From positions 1 to 8,836 of the forward strand of contig DAISJD010000133.1 in NCBI GenBank assembly GCA_036821645.1: a stretch of DNA of 8,836 nucleotides, given 5' to 3'. The DNA comes from DAISJD01 sp036821645 (GTDB lineage Bacteria > Pseudomonadota > Alphaproteobacteria > ATCC43930 > CGMCC-115725). Positions within the stretch are counted from its first letter, which is position 1, and each line of letters begins with the position of its first letter. The translations under genes were made by a program, and so were the position numbers. The notes beneath the pieces were generated by a model that searched no databases, was not told where the DNA came from, and was given only the letters and a program-made list of their open reading frames with translations. Below are positions 1 to 5,506 of the stretch, piece by piece.

Positions 1-35
1 GGTTTCGGTTTGCCCCGATGCGTCCGTCATTCACC

Positions 36-131
36 CGTGTCTTGGGGTGCCCCGACTTGGCAGCGACCGTGCCGGGGCTGAGATCATACCCACAACACCT
101 GATCTGGATCATGCCAGCGAAGGGATGCACG
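36..131 (+). promoter_or_regulatory. TPP riboswitch (THI element)
   Basis: This is a thiamin pyrophosphate aptamer. The conserved blocks are all present in order: GGGGTGCC (44-51), GGGGCTGAGA (74-83), ACCC (88-91), then ACCTGATCTGG (97-107) and ATGCCAGCGAAGGGA (111-125). P1 can form between CGTGT (36-40) and GCACG (127-131). P3 pairs CCCCG (50-54) with CGGGG (73-77) and carries an extra small arm, GGCA/TGCC. The aptamer directly precedes thiO, as expected for thiamin genes. No separate terminator or anti-terminator follows it. Instead the AGGG at 121-124, which is the best Shine-Dalgarno for thiO, is part of the conserved aptamer and lies next to the 3' strand of P1. Control is therefore probably translational, with TPP binding hiding the ribosome site. 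The promoter must lie at or beyond the left edge of the window. Confidence 0.95.
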
Positions 132-133
132 CG

Positions 134-1309
134 ATGTCAGATGACAGTAGCGCCTTGTTTTTCAATGATTTCTCAACCAATCTTGCCCGCCCGCGCATAG
201 CCATCCTCGGCGGTGGCACGATCGGTCTTGCCATTGGTTGGCTTTTGGCGCGGGCCGGGTGCCCCGTCACCCTCGTCGAACGCGATCAACCGGGACGCGG
301 TGCCACCCATGCCGCCGCCGGGATGCTGGCCGCCGGAATCGAGGCGGAACCGACCGAAGAGGCCCTGTTTCAGTTCGGTCGCTTGAGCCAAACCCTATGG
401 CCGCGTTTCGCCCATGCGCTTACCGAGGCAAGCGGCCTGCCGACAGGGTATGATGCAACCGGCACCCTCGTCTGCGCCTTTACCCGCGATCAGGCCGAAA
501 AGCTGCGCCACGGGGTCGGGTTCCAACAAAAATTGGGCGGTCGGTTCGACTGGCTGTCGGCTGCCGAGGCCCGCAGGCGCGAACCGGCCTTGGCTCCCTC
601 CCTCGTCACGGCCGTTTTCAGTCCCGATGATCACCAAGTCGATAATCGCCTCTTGGCAAGTGCGCTTGCGGCGGCCTTTCTCGGCGCAGGCGGCACCCTC
701 GTCACCGAAACCGAGGCGTCGCTCGATTGCGCCGGGGGGCGGGTCGTGGGGCTTGTCGCCGGTCAACGCCGCTTTGCCGCCGATTTTACGGTTTTGGCGG
801 CAGGCGCTTGGAGCCGACTTGTGCCCGGTATCACCGACCTTGCCCGTCCGCCCGTCCGCCCCCTCAAAGGGCAGATGCTGGCGCTCGCCATGCCGCCTGA
901 AGCGCCACTCATCCGTCATGTGGTCTGGGGGGGGGCCTGCTATCTCGTACCGCGCGCCGATGGTCGCCTCATCGTCGGGGCCACGACGGAAGAACGCGGG
1001 TTCGATCGACGCATCACTGCAGGCGGGGTGTTGGGCTTGCTCGACGATGCCTGGCGGACCCTGCCCGGTATCGAGGATTTGGAGATTCAAGAAATTTGGA
1101 CCGGTTTTCGACCGGGCTCGCCCGACGATATGCCGATTTTGGGGACCTGCGGCCTCGATGGGCTGATTCTCGCGACGGGGCATCACCGCAACGGCATTCT
1201 CCTGACCCCCGCCACGGCCCATGCCATCACCGAGACGATCCTCACCGGCAAGCCGCCCACGGCCCTTGCCCCGTTCGCCCTCTCCCGCTTCATGCGATCC
1301 ATCCCATGA
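134..1309 (+). CDS. thiO: Glycine oxidase ThiO
   Basis: FAD-dependent glycine oxidase (D-amino acid oxidase family, cytoplasmic). It converts glycine to dehydroglycine (iminoacetate), the C-N donor for the thiamin thiazole. The 391-residue product has an N-terminal dinucleotide-binding motif GGGTIG (26-31) ending in an acidic ribose-binding residue (VERD, 48-51). It also has the ThiO-type AAGMLAAG block (61-68). Near the C-terminus are GFRPGSPD, with R326, and GHHRNGI, with R352. By alignment from memory these correspond to the two arginines that hold the substrate carboxylate in Bacillus ThiO. The ATG at 134 is chosen because AGGG (121-124) lies 9 bases upstream. A GTG at 47 would start inside the riboswitch, and an ATG at 125 abuts the Shine-Dalgarno. 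The stop overlaps the thiS start (ATGA), so translation of the two is probably coupled. Expression should be controlled by the TPP riboswitch. Confidence 0.95.
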   Translation: MSDDSSALFFNDFSTNLARPRIAILGGGTIGLAIGWLLARAGCPVTLVERDQPGRGATHAAAGMLAAGIEAEPTEEALFQFGRLSQTLWPRFAHALTEASGLPTGYDATGTLVCAFTRDQAEKLRHGVGFQQKLGGRFDWLSAAEARRREPALAPSLVTAVFSPDDHQVDNRLLASALAAAFLGAGGTLVTETEASLDCAGGRVVGLVAGQRRFAADFTVLAAGAWSRLVPGITDLARPPVRPLKGQMLALAMPPEAPLIRHVVWGGACYLVPRADGRLIVGATTEERGFDRRITAGGVLGLLDDAWRTLPGIEDLEIQEIWTGFRPGSPDDMPILGTCGLDGLILATGHHRNGILLTPATAHAITETILTGKPPTALAPFALSRFMRSIP

Positions 1310-1515
1310 CAACCCATCCTACCGTCCTGATCAATGGTCAACCACAGCCGCTGACCCATCGCACGCTCGCCAGCCTGCTCGCCCCACTCGGCTTGCCCGA
1401 TCGGGGGGTCGCGATCGCGGTCAACGAACAGGTCGTTGCCCGCGCCCAATGGCCGACGCATCCGCTGTCGCCCAATGACCGAATCGAAATTATCCGTGCG
1501 ATGGCTGGCGGCTGA
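1306..1515 (+). CDS. thiS: Sulfur carrier protein ThiS
   Basis: Small ubiquitin-fold sulfur carrier of 69 residues, a normal length for the family. It ends in the diagnostic Gly-Gly (AMAGG). ThiF-type adenylation and sulfur transfer convert this end to a thiocarboxylate, which donates sulfur to ThiG. Its VLINGQPQPL start and VAIAVNEQVV core are typical of ThiS (usually written VNGE and AVNxxxV). The ATG overlaps the thiO stop by 4 bases (ATGA) and no strong ribosome site precedes it, so re-initiation by ribosomes finishing thiO is likely. The activating enzyme ThiF is not encoded in this window. Confidence 0.95.
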   Translation: MTTHPTVLINGQPQPLTHRTLASLLAPLGLPDRGVAIAVNEQVVARAQWPTHPLSPNDRIEIIRAMAGG

Positions 1516-1547
1516 GCGCCAGGATATCCGAGCGAGAAAGAACGACC

Positions 1548-2330
1548 ATGAGCGAGATCCCACCCCCCTCCTTGACGCTTGCCGGTGTCCCCCTGACATC
1601 TCGCCTGCTTTTGGGCACGGCCGGGTATCCCAATCAACAGACGATGCTGGGTGCGCTTGCCGCTTCCGGCACCGAAATCGTCACGGTCTCAGTCCGGCGG
1701 ATCGATCTTGACGGGCATGGCGAAAGCCTGATCGATGTTTTGGGTGGGCGCTTTCACCTCCTGCCCAACACGGCGGGCTGTGCGACGGTGCGCGATGCCG
1801 TTCTGACGGCAGAACTCGCCCGCGAGGCGCTCGGCACCGATTGGATCAAGCTCGAACTGATCGGCGATCGTCAAACGCTCTATCCCGATATCGTGCAATT
1901 GATCGAAGCGGCGGGCATCCTGGTCAATCGCGGGTTCAAGGTTTTTCCCTATACCAACGACGACCCGATCGTCGCGCGCAGGCTCGCCGATCTCGGCTGC
2001 GTCGCGGTCATGCCGCTCGGCTCGTTGATCGGCTCGGGCGGCGGCATCGCCAATCCCGCCGCTATTGCCCGCATCTGCGCCGCCGCAACAGTGCCGATCA
2101 TCCTCGATGCCGGGATCGGCACGGCCAGCGACGCGTGTCTCGCCTTGGAACTCGGCTGTAGCGCCGTTCTGCTGAATACGGCCATCGCAAAGGCGTCGTC
2201 GCCCCTTGCCATGGCATCGGCCATGCGCCACGCGGTTGCGGCGGGTTTACTCGCCCGCGAGGCCGGACGCATTCCAAAGCGGGACTTTGCCGAGGCGTCC
2301 AGCCCGCAATTGGGTCTGATCGGGTCGTAA
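1548..2330 (+). CDS. thiG: Thiazole synthase ThiG
   Basis: TIM-barrel thiazole synthase of 260 residues, close to the usual 250-260. It joins 1-deoxy-D-xylulose 5-phosphate, dehydroglycine (from ThiO) and sulfur (from ThiS thiocarboxylate) into the thiamin thiazole phosphate. K101 in the WIKLELIGD strand is the expected Schiff-base lysine. Phosphate-binding loops are visible in MPLGSLIGSGGGIANP (155-170) and LDAGIGTASDA (186-196), and AVLLNTAIAKA (206-216) is the conserved late strand. The gene starts 32 bases after thiS, with only a purine-rich GAGAAAG as a possible ribosome site. It is the last gene of the operon: no thiE follows, and its stop lies 1 bp from the stop of the opposing gene. 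It should share the TPP control of thiO. Confidence 0.96.
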   Translation: MSEIPPPSLTLAGVPLTSRLLLGTAGYPNQQTMLGALAASGTEIVTVSVRRIDLDGHGESLIDVLGGRFHLLPNTAGCATVRDAVLTAELAREALGTDWIKLELIGDRQTLYPDIVQLIEAAGILVNRGFKVFPYTNDDPIVARRLADLGCVAVMPLGSLIGSGGGIANPAAIARICAAATVPIILDAGIGTASDACLALELGCSAVLLNTAIAKASSPLAMASAMRHAVAAGLLAREAGRIPKRDFAEASSPQLGLIGS

Positions 2331-2331
2331 C

Positions 2332-2988
2332 TCAGCGGCCATAGCGCTGCTGACGCCAGGGATCGCCGCGCGGATGATAACCGCGCGCTTCCCAGTAACC
2401 CGGCGCATCGCGATCCGTTACCCACAGATGACGCAACCATTTGATCGATTTCCAAAAATAAAGCTGCGGGATGACGAGGCGCACAGGCCCACCATGGGCA
2501 CGGGTCAGGGGCTCACCCGCCCACTGGGTCGCAAGCAAGGTGCCCGGTGCCGTAAAATCGGCCAGCGGAATCGTGGTTGCATAGCTGTCATAGCTGCGCA
2601 GCCTGACGAATCGCGCCGATGGTTCGGGACGCAGATAGGCCATGAGGGCCGCCCCCGTGATTCCGCGCCAGGCATTGTCATAGCGCGACCACCCGGTCAC
2701 GCAATGAATATCCGAGACCATTTCCTGTTCGCCAAGCCGCAACAGATCGGCAAACCCCCAGTCAAGTCGCCGTTCGACAAGACCACCGGCGGTCATGCGC
2801 CAGTCCTTTGCCAAGAGATTCGGTTGATTGCCAAGATCCAAGACCGGCCAATCCTGGGTCAATTGCTGACCAGGCGGCAATCGTGACAGCTTATTTGGGG
2901 TTGGAACAATCAAATGGCCTTCTTCGGCCCAGATTGTTTTGCGATCGATCAATTTTTGCCGTGAGCGAATGGGTTCGTTATTAGACAT
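2332..2988 (-). CDS. Cytoplasmic sulfite-oxidase-fold molybdopterin oxidoreductase
   Basis: A 218-residue single-domain protein of the sulfite oxidase/YedY (MsrP) molybdopterin family. The IHCVTGWSRYDNAWRGI block contains C96, which is expected to ligate molybdenum. Downstream are Y/D-rich and HGGPVRLVIPQLYFWKSIKWL segments typical of the Moco-binding fold. There is no twin-arginine signal and no membrane segment, unlike MsrP, so it should stay in the cytoplasm. The dimerisation domain of true sulfite oxidases and any haem domain are absent. The ATG at 2988 is preferred because AAAGGG lies 5 bases upstream. An in-frame ATG at 3012, giving 226 residues, has an AGGCGG placed rather close to it. 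The substrate and electron partner cannot be read from the sequence, since no haem-binding membrane partner adjoins it. It converges on thiG with a 1-bp gap. Confidence 0.85.
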   Translation of the reverse strand: MSNNEPIRSRQKLIDRKTIWAEEGHLIVPTPNKLSRLPPGQQLTQDWPVLDLGNQPNLLAKDWRMTAGGLVERRLDWGFADLLRLGEQEMVSDIHCVTGWSRYDNAWRGITGAALMAYLRPEPSARFVRLRSYDSYATTIPLADFTAPGTLLATQWAGEPLTRAHGGPVRLVIPQLYFWKSIKWLRHLWVTDRDAPGYWEARGYHPRGDPWRQQRYGR

Positions 2989-3217
2989 CACAACCCTTTT
3001 AAGCTGTGTCATTTCCGCCTGATAACATCATTCAACATGGTTTAGCTTTAAGAATTAACAAAGAAACCTTAATTTTTTGAAATGGCTATTCATGCGGGGA
3101 TAAATTTTAGGAATATTGTAATTTTTTAAATGAATGCTCGAAGGACGATGTGCAAAAAAAACTGCCGTCGCTTTGTTTTATCTTAACCGTTTCGCTCTTT
3201 TACTATTCGAGGTCATT
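2989..3217. other. AT-rich divergent intergenic region
   Basis: About 230 bases between the minus-strand molybdoenzyme gene and the plus-strand zinc-ribbon gene. It is far more AT-rich than the flanking genes, especially 3040-3135, and probably holds both divergent promoters. I could not assign clear -35/-10 boxes. An inverted repeat ATTCAT (3088-3093)/ATGAAT (3130-3135) is present but weak. AAGGA (3141-3145) precedes a 12-codon ORF beginning at the ATG at 3148. I do not call it as a gene. Confidence 0.5.
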
Positions 3218-3406
3218 ATGCCAGTCGTCCTATTTAATTGCCCCAAAACAAAGCTGCCCGTGCCAACCGGCGTGTCCATGGACGAGCAAGGTTGGAACGC
3301 GTTACGCGCAGGCAACAACAAGGAGTTCAATTGCCCCTTGTGCAAGCAAGTCCACGTCTGGAATAAGGATACGGGGTATCTTGCCGGAAAGATGGCGAAG
3401 AAATAA
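3218..3406 (+). CDS. Small zinc-ribbon-like protein, function unknown
   Basis: A 62-residue basic protein with an early cysteine (C8 in FNCPKTK) and a C-x2-C-x3-H cluster (C39, C42, H46 in FNCPLCKQVHVW). Three cysteines and one histidine could bind one zinc ion as a minimal ribbon. The layout CP-T...TGV...CPxCxxxHxW resembles small hypothetical proteins common in alphaproteobacteria, but I know no function for them. It has no signal or membrane segment. The ATG at 3218 is chosen because GAGG (3209-3212) lies 5 bases upstream and the zinc-ligand region begins there. An in-frame ATG at 3134 would add a 28-residue extension but lacks a ribosome site. It appears to be a single-gene unit, converging on the exported-protein gene at 3480. 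Confidence 0.7.
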   Translation: MPVVLFNCPKTKLPVPTGVSMDEQGWNALRAGNNKEFNCPLCKQVHVWNKDTGYLAGKMAKK

Positions 3407-3479
3407 ACGGGATCATCCATAAGCGAGATTACGGCCGAGCCGTGCAGGAACACAAGCTTCCCTTCGCCCGATCGCGTTC

Positions 3480-4007
3480 TTAAAAACTGCTGTTAATCGT
3501 AAAGCCAACCGCATGCTTGTCGAGAAACGACCCTTTTGAATTAGGGTCGTCCGTATTGGTCGTCGATTTCAACATCGGCGACACTTCGGCGTTCTGGTTT
3601 TTCGAAGACTTACGCTGCGGCAAGGGCTGGGCCTTGTACTCGACCGTTCCAGGCAGGAGTTTCAACGCCATCGGCACCGGCGGCGATGAACGGGCCGCCA
3701 ATTCGAACGTATCCACCGATAAATTGAGCGGGCCTTCCTGCGGGGGAACAGACAAAACCATCCCCGATGCTGGGGAAACAGGCTGCGCCAACGGCACGGA
3801 CACACGCGGGCCTACCCCCCTGGCCGTCGCCGTCGTCGGTAAAACCACCGTGACCGGATCCTGCAGGGTTGCAACGATCACCGGCTTATCGACGCCGGCT
3901 TTCGGCTGTTTTTGAGCGGCGAAAGCGGGGACCGACACCAGCAACGGTGCCGATACAACGAAGGCCATAGCGAGACGGATGGCAGGTATGTCAGCTTTTT
4001 TGCTCAT
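3480..4007 (-). CDS. Exported protein, function unknown
   Basis: A 175-residue protein I do not recognise. It begins with a clear signal peptide: basic MSKK, a hydrophobic stretch at about residues 10-28 (IRLAMAFVVSAPLLVSVPAF), and a likely AFA-A cleavage site after residue 30. The mature part, about 145 residues, has no cysteine. It is rich in Pro, Val, Ser and Thr, with many VxVP-like stretches, and looks extended or poorly ordered rather than enzymatic. It ends in GFTINSSF with a terminal phenylalanine, which recalls an outer-membrane beta-signal, but the protein is short for a barrel. The ATG at 4007 is chosen because it starts the signal peptide. The in-frame ATG at 4139 would bury it, and no strong ribosome site is visible for either. 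Downstream there is only a short ACGGC/GCCGT hairpin (3431-3443) without a T-run. Confidence 0.65.
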   Translation of the reverse strand: MSKKADIPAIRLAMAFVVSAPLLVSVPAFAAQKQPKAGVDKPVIVATLQDPVTVVLPTTATARGVGPRVSVPLAQPVSPASGMVLSVPPQEGPLNLSVDTFELAARSSPPVPMALKLLPGTVEYKAQPLPQRKSSKNQNAEVSPMLKSTTNTDDPNSKGSFLDKHAVGFTINSSF

Positions 4008-4380
4008 GAGATCATCATCGCTTTTTTGCTGATTTCTGTCCAGATTTCTTTCACAGACTATAGTACAAGAAGTAGGGTTCTTTACACGGATTAACGAACC
4101 GGATCGGGGGCCAAATTCAACAACACGTTCTTTATTCATGATTTATCCGGGCTATTTCGCAGCCGCACCCAGAATCCGATTAGGTTTTCTTTACTATTTT
4201 CTGCGTGGATAGCAGGGCTTTATTACCCGCCTACCAGGAAAATCATCGATCCACTCGCCTCATCTGACACGAATCCAGTTGCGGCCCGTATAGGCAGTAT
4301 GGGAGTTTAGCAATGCACGCGGTTCATCACCGCCAACAAATGATCCGGTCAATGACCGCAACTTGCGAGGAACTTTTCCG
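4008..4380. other. 373-bp non-coding divergent region
   Basis: This is the gap between the exported-protein gene (minus strand) and the CBS gene (plus strand). The half next to the exported-protein gene is AT-rich. I see no credible gene in it. Small perfect or near-perfect hairpins near the CBS side are CCCGTA/TATGGG (4285-4303, one G-U pair) and GCGGT/ACCGC (4319-4333). These are followed by the palindrome GGTCAATGACC at 4347-4357. The region should contain both promoters, but no pair of boxes convinced me. A long structured leader for the CBS gene is possible. Confidence 0.5.
4347..4357 (+). promoter_or_regulatory. Palindrome GGTCAATGACC upstream of CBS gene
   Basis: A perfect palindrome of two 5-bp arms (GGTCA/TGACC) around a single base, 23 bases before the CBS start codon. 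The same word occurs upstream of the flagellin gene at 7540-7550, and the match extends to the 12-mer CGGTCAATGACC. It may be an operator for a dimeric regulator. The regulator is unknown and chance cannot be excluded. Confidence 0.3.
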
Positions 4381-4818
4381 ATGCTGATCAGAGACATTAT
4401 GAACATCAACGCCCCGCGCATTCGTGCCGGGTCTACGCTTCTGCAAGCGGCTGATCTGTTTCTGCTCACCCATGCGAGCGATCTCGCCGTCGTTGATGGC
4501 GATAATCGATTCCTCGGAATCTTGTCCGAAGGCGATACGATCCGCGCCGCCCTGCCGAAATTGAACGAAGTCCTGGCCGCCGGTGGACAACTGGCCGACA
4601 GTTACAGCATTTTTGAAGAAAATGGTCATCTGCTTGCAAATCAACTCATTGAAACCATTATGATCCGCAATCCAATCACCATCTCGCCCAGCGACAATAT
4701 CCACAAGGCGGCGACCTATATGGCTGCGAAAAATATCCGACGTTTGCCGGTGGTCGAACAGGGCAAACTTGTCGGCAGCGTTTCGCGCGCCGATATTTGC
4801 CGGGCCATTTTTTCTTAA
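4381..4818 (+). CDS. CBS-domain pair protein
   Basis: A 145-residue stand-alone Bateman module. The first CBS domain spans about residues 4-60 (IRDIMNINAPRIRAGSTLLQ, then LAVVDGDNRFLGILSEGDTIRA). The second spans about 92-145 (TIMIRNPITISPSDNIHKA, then RLPVVEQGKLVGSVSRADICR). The two are joined by a helical linker. The GILSEGD and GSVSRAD motifs end each CBS repeat in the usual way. Such proteins bind adenosine nucleotides or related ligands and often act as energy or redox sensors, but the ligand and partner here are unknown. The ATG at 4381 follows AGGAA (4368-4372) by 8 bases. A TTG at 4363 in the same frame is less likely. A strong terminator follows, so the gene is transcribed separately from the globin locus downstream. 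Confidence 0.88.
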   Translation: MLIRDIMNINAPRIRAGSTLLQAADLFLLTHASDLAVVDGDNRFLGILSEGDTIRAALPKLNEVLAAGGQLADSYSIFEENGHLLANQLIETIMIRNPITISPSDNIHKAATYMAAKNIRRLPVVEQGKLVGSVSRADICRAIFS

Positions 4819-4845
4819 AAAAAATTCGCCGATCTCCATACCAAC

Positions 4846-4879
4846 CCCGTTCGTCCACCGCGGATGAACGGGTTTTTTT
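4846..4879 (+). terminator. Rho-independent terminator after the CBS gene
   Basis: An 11-bp stem, CCCGTTCGTCC (4846-4856) with GGATGAACGGG (4862-4872), contains one G-U pair and a 5-base loop. It is followed by seven T residues (4873-4879). It lies 27 bases after the CBS stop codon and insulates the NO-responsive locus from upstream transcription. Confidence 0.93.
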
Positions 4880-4960
4880 ATGCGTTCCGAATGACCTTGG
4901 CGAAAACCCCACCGGTTCGCCGCTGCTGTCGCGCGCACTGCCTTTCTTGACAGATTCCGG

Positions 4961-4989
4961 TTGCAATGTCGGTGCGGCAATGCTAGATG
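4961..4989 (+). promoter_or_regulatory. Possible promoter of the globin-reductase locus
   Basis: TTGCAA (4961-4966) and TAGATG (4984-4989) are separated by 17 bases, a weak match to -35 and -10 boxes. A start near 4996 would place the NsrR-like palindrome over the transcription start, a good position for repression. TTGACA at 4947-4952 is a better -35 box but has no partner at a usable distance. TTGGCT (4990-4995) paired with AT-rich sequence inside the palindrome is another option. Confidence 0.25.
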
Positions 4990-4999
4990 TTGGCTCATA

Positions 5000-5022
5000 A
5001 AGATGCAAAAAAAATACATCTT
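5000..5022 (+). promoter_or_regulatory. NsrR-type operator
   Basis: A 23-bp interrupted palindrome, AAGATGCA-N7-TACATCTT, with an all-A spacer. The half-sites agree at 7 of 8 positions, and outer pairing extends to 4998-5024 (TAAAGATG...CATCTTTA). It fits the known consensus of the nitric-oxide-sensing Rrf2-family repressor NsrR, two AAGATGYA-type halves, which controls hmp and related genes in gamma- and betaproteobacteria. It lies 24 bases before the truncated haemoglobin start codon, where a repressor would block transcription. The nsrR gene itself is not in the window. Confidence 0.85.
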
Positions 5023-5046
5023 TAAAAACCGAACGGAGCGAGCCTC

Positions 5047-5415
5047 ATGACCGACACACCCTATGACCGCATCGGCGGTGCCCCCGCCATCCAAACCGCC
5101 GTCGATATTTTTTATCGCAAGGTTCTCGCCGACGACACGATCAGCGACTTTTTCGACACTGTCGATATGGATCGCCAACGGGCAAAGCAGGCGGCCTTTC
5201 TGACCATGGTGTTGGGGGGCCCCAATGCCTATACCGGCAAGGACATGCGCGCGGGACATGCCCATCTCGTCCGCCAAGGCTTGAACGAGGGCCATTTCAA
5301 TGCCGTGGCCGGACATTTATCCGCGACGCTGGCCGAACTCGGGGCTCCGGCCGATCTCATCGCCACGGTCATGACCACCGTCACCGGTGCGAAAAACGAT
5401 GTGTTGGGGCTTTAA
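5047..5415 (+). CDS. glbN: Group I truncated haemoglobin
   Basis: A 122-residue 2-on-2 globin of the TrHbN class. It aligns along its whole length with Synechocystis GlbN from memory (YDRIGG start, FYRKVLADD, FLTMVLGG, then MRAGHAHLV). H71 is the proximal F8 ligand. The distal pocket has Y23 (B10), Q44 (E7) and Q48 (E11). A B10 Tyr with an E11 Gln is the arrangement linked to fast NO dioxygenation in mycobacterial TrHbN. The E10 position, a haem-binding His in Synechocystis, is K47 here, so self-ligation of the haem is unlikely. GGAG (5035-5038) lies 8 bases before the ATG. An NsrR-type operator sits just upstream and a ferredoxin-type reductase follows. I infer a role in converting NO to nitrate with the reductase restoring ferrous haem. 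A sensor role or an O2 role remain possible. Confidence 0.92.
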   Translation: MTDTPYDRIGGAPAIQTAVDIFYRKVLADDTISDFFDTVDMDRQRAKQAAFLTMVLGGPNAYTGKDMRAGHAHLVRQGLNEGHFNAVAGHLSATLAELGAPADLIATVMTTVTGAKNDVLGL

Positions 5416-5422
5416 CCCCACC

Positions 5423-5478
5423 ACGGATCCTTGAATGGTCGGGGGCTCGGGACGCGTTCCAATCCGCCCTCGATCCGT
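5423..5478 (+). promoter_or_regulatory. Potential intercistronic RNA stem-loop
   Basis: ACGGATC (5423-5429) can pair with GATCCGT (5472-5478). Stacked directly inside on the 3' side, GGGGGC (5441-5446) can pair with GCCCTC (5466-5471), leaving a left-hand bulge at 5430-5440. A small GGGA/TTCC hairpin could cap it. The structure would fill the spacer between the globin and reductase genes. It has no T-run, so it is not a terminator. It may stabilise or process the message. The pairing was found by eye, without a folding energy. Confidence 0.35.
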
Positions 5479-5506
5479 CTTCACTTTGCGTCCTTTGGTT
5501 TATCCG

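Noticed and set aside
414..1166. Plus-strand ORF of 250 codons inside thiO
   Set aside because: Out-of-frame shadow of thiO with an Arg/Pro/Ser-biased composition typical of GC-rich frame shifts.
395..1312. Long minus-strand ORF (305 codons) opposite thiO
   Set aside because: It is antisense to a fully recognisable ThiO, its product shows no known motif, and long antisense frames are expected in GC-rich DNA.
3148..3186. 12-codon ORF (MCKKNCRRFVLS) before the zinc-ribbon gene, possible leader peptide
   Set aside because: The ribosome site is only 2 bases from the ATG and there is no attenuator structure after it, so support is too weak.
3150..3422. GTG-initiated ORF whose start looks like a signal peptide, overlapping the zinc-ribbon gene
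   Set aside because: It has AAGGA nearby and a hydrophobic N-terminus, but the rest reads as a frame-shifted copy of the zinc-ribbon gene with scattered Cys, Pro and Ser and no family pattern.
3431..3443. Hairpin ACGGC-CGA-GCCGT between convergent genes, possible terminator
   Set aside because: The stem is only 5 bp and neither strand has a T-run after it.
4341..4354. FNR/NnrR-like box (TGATCCGGTCAAT) upstream of the CBS gene
   Set aside because: It does not match TTGAT-N4-ATCAA well. The stronger pattern here is the overlapping GGTCAATGACC palindrome.
4947..4952. Perfect TTGACA -35 box upstream of the globin
   Set aside because: No acceptable -10 box lies 16-18 bases downstream.
4327..5316. 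Long minus-strand ORF (329 codons) across the CBS and globin genes
   Set aside because: It runs antisense through two well-supported genes, a terminator and the NsrR-type operator, and its translation shows no family features.
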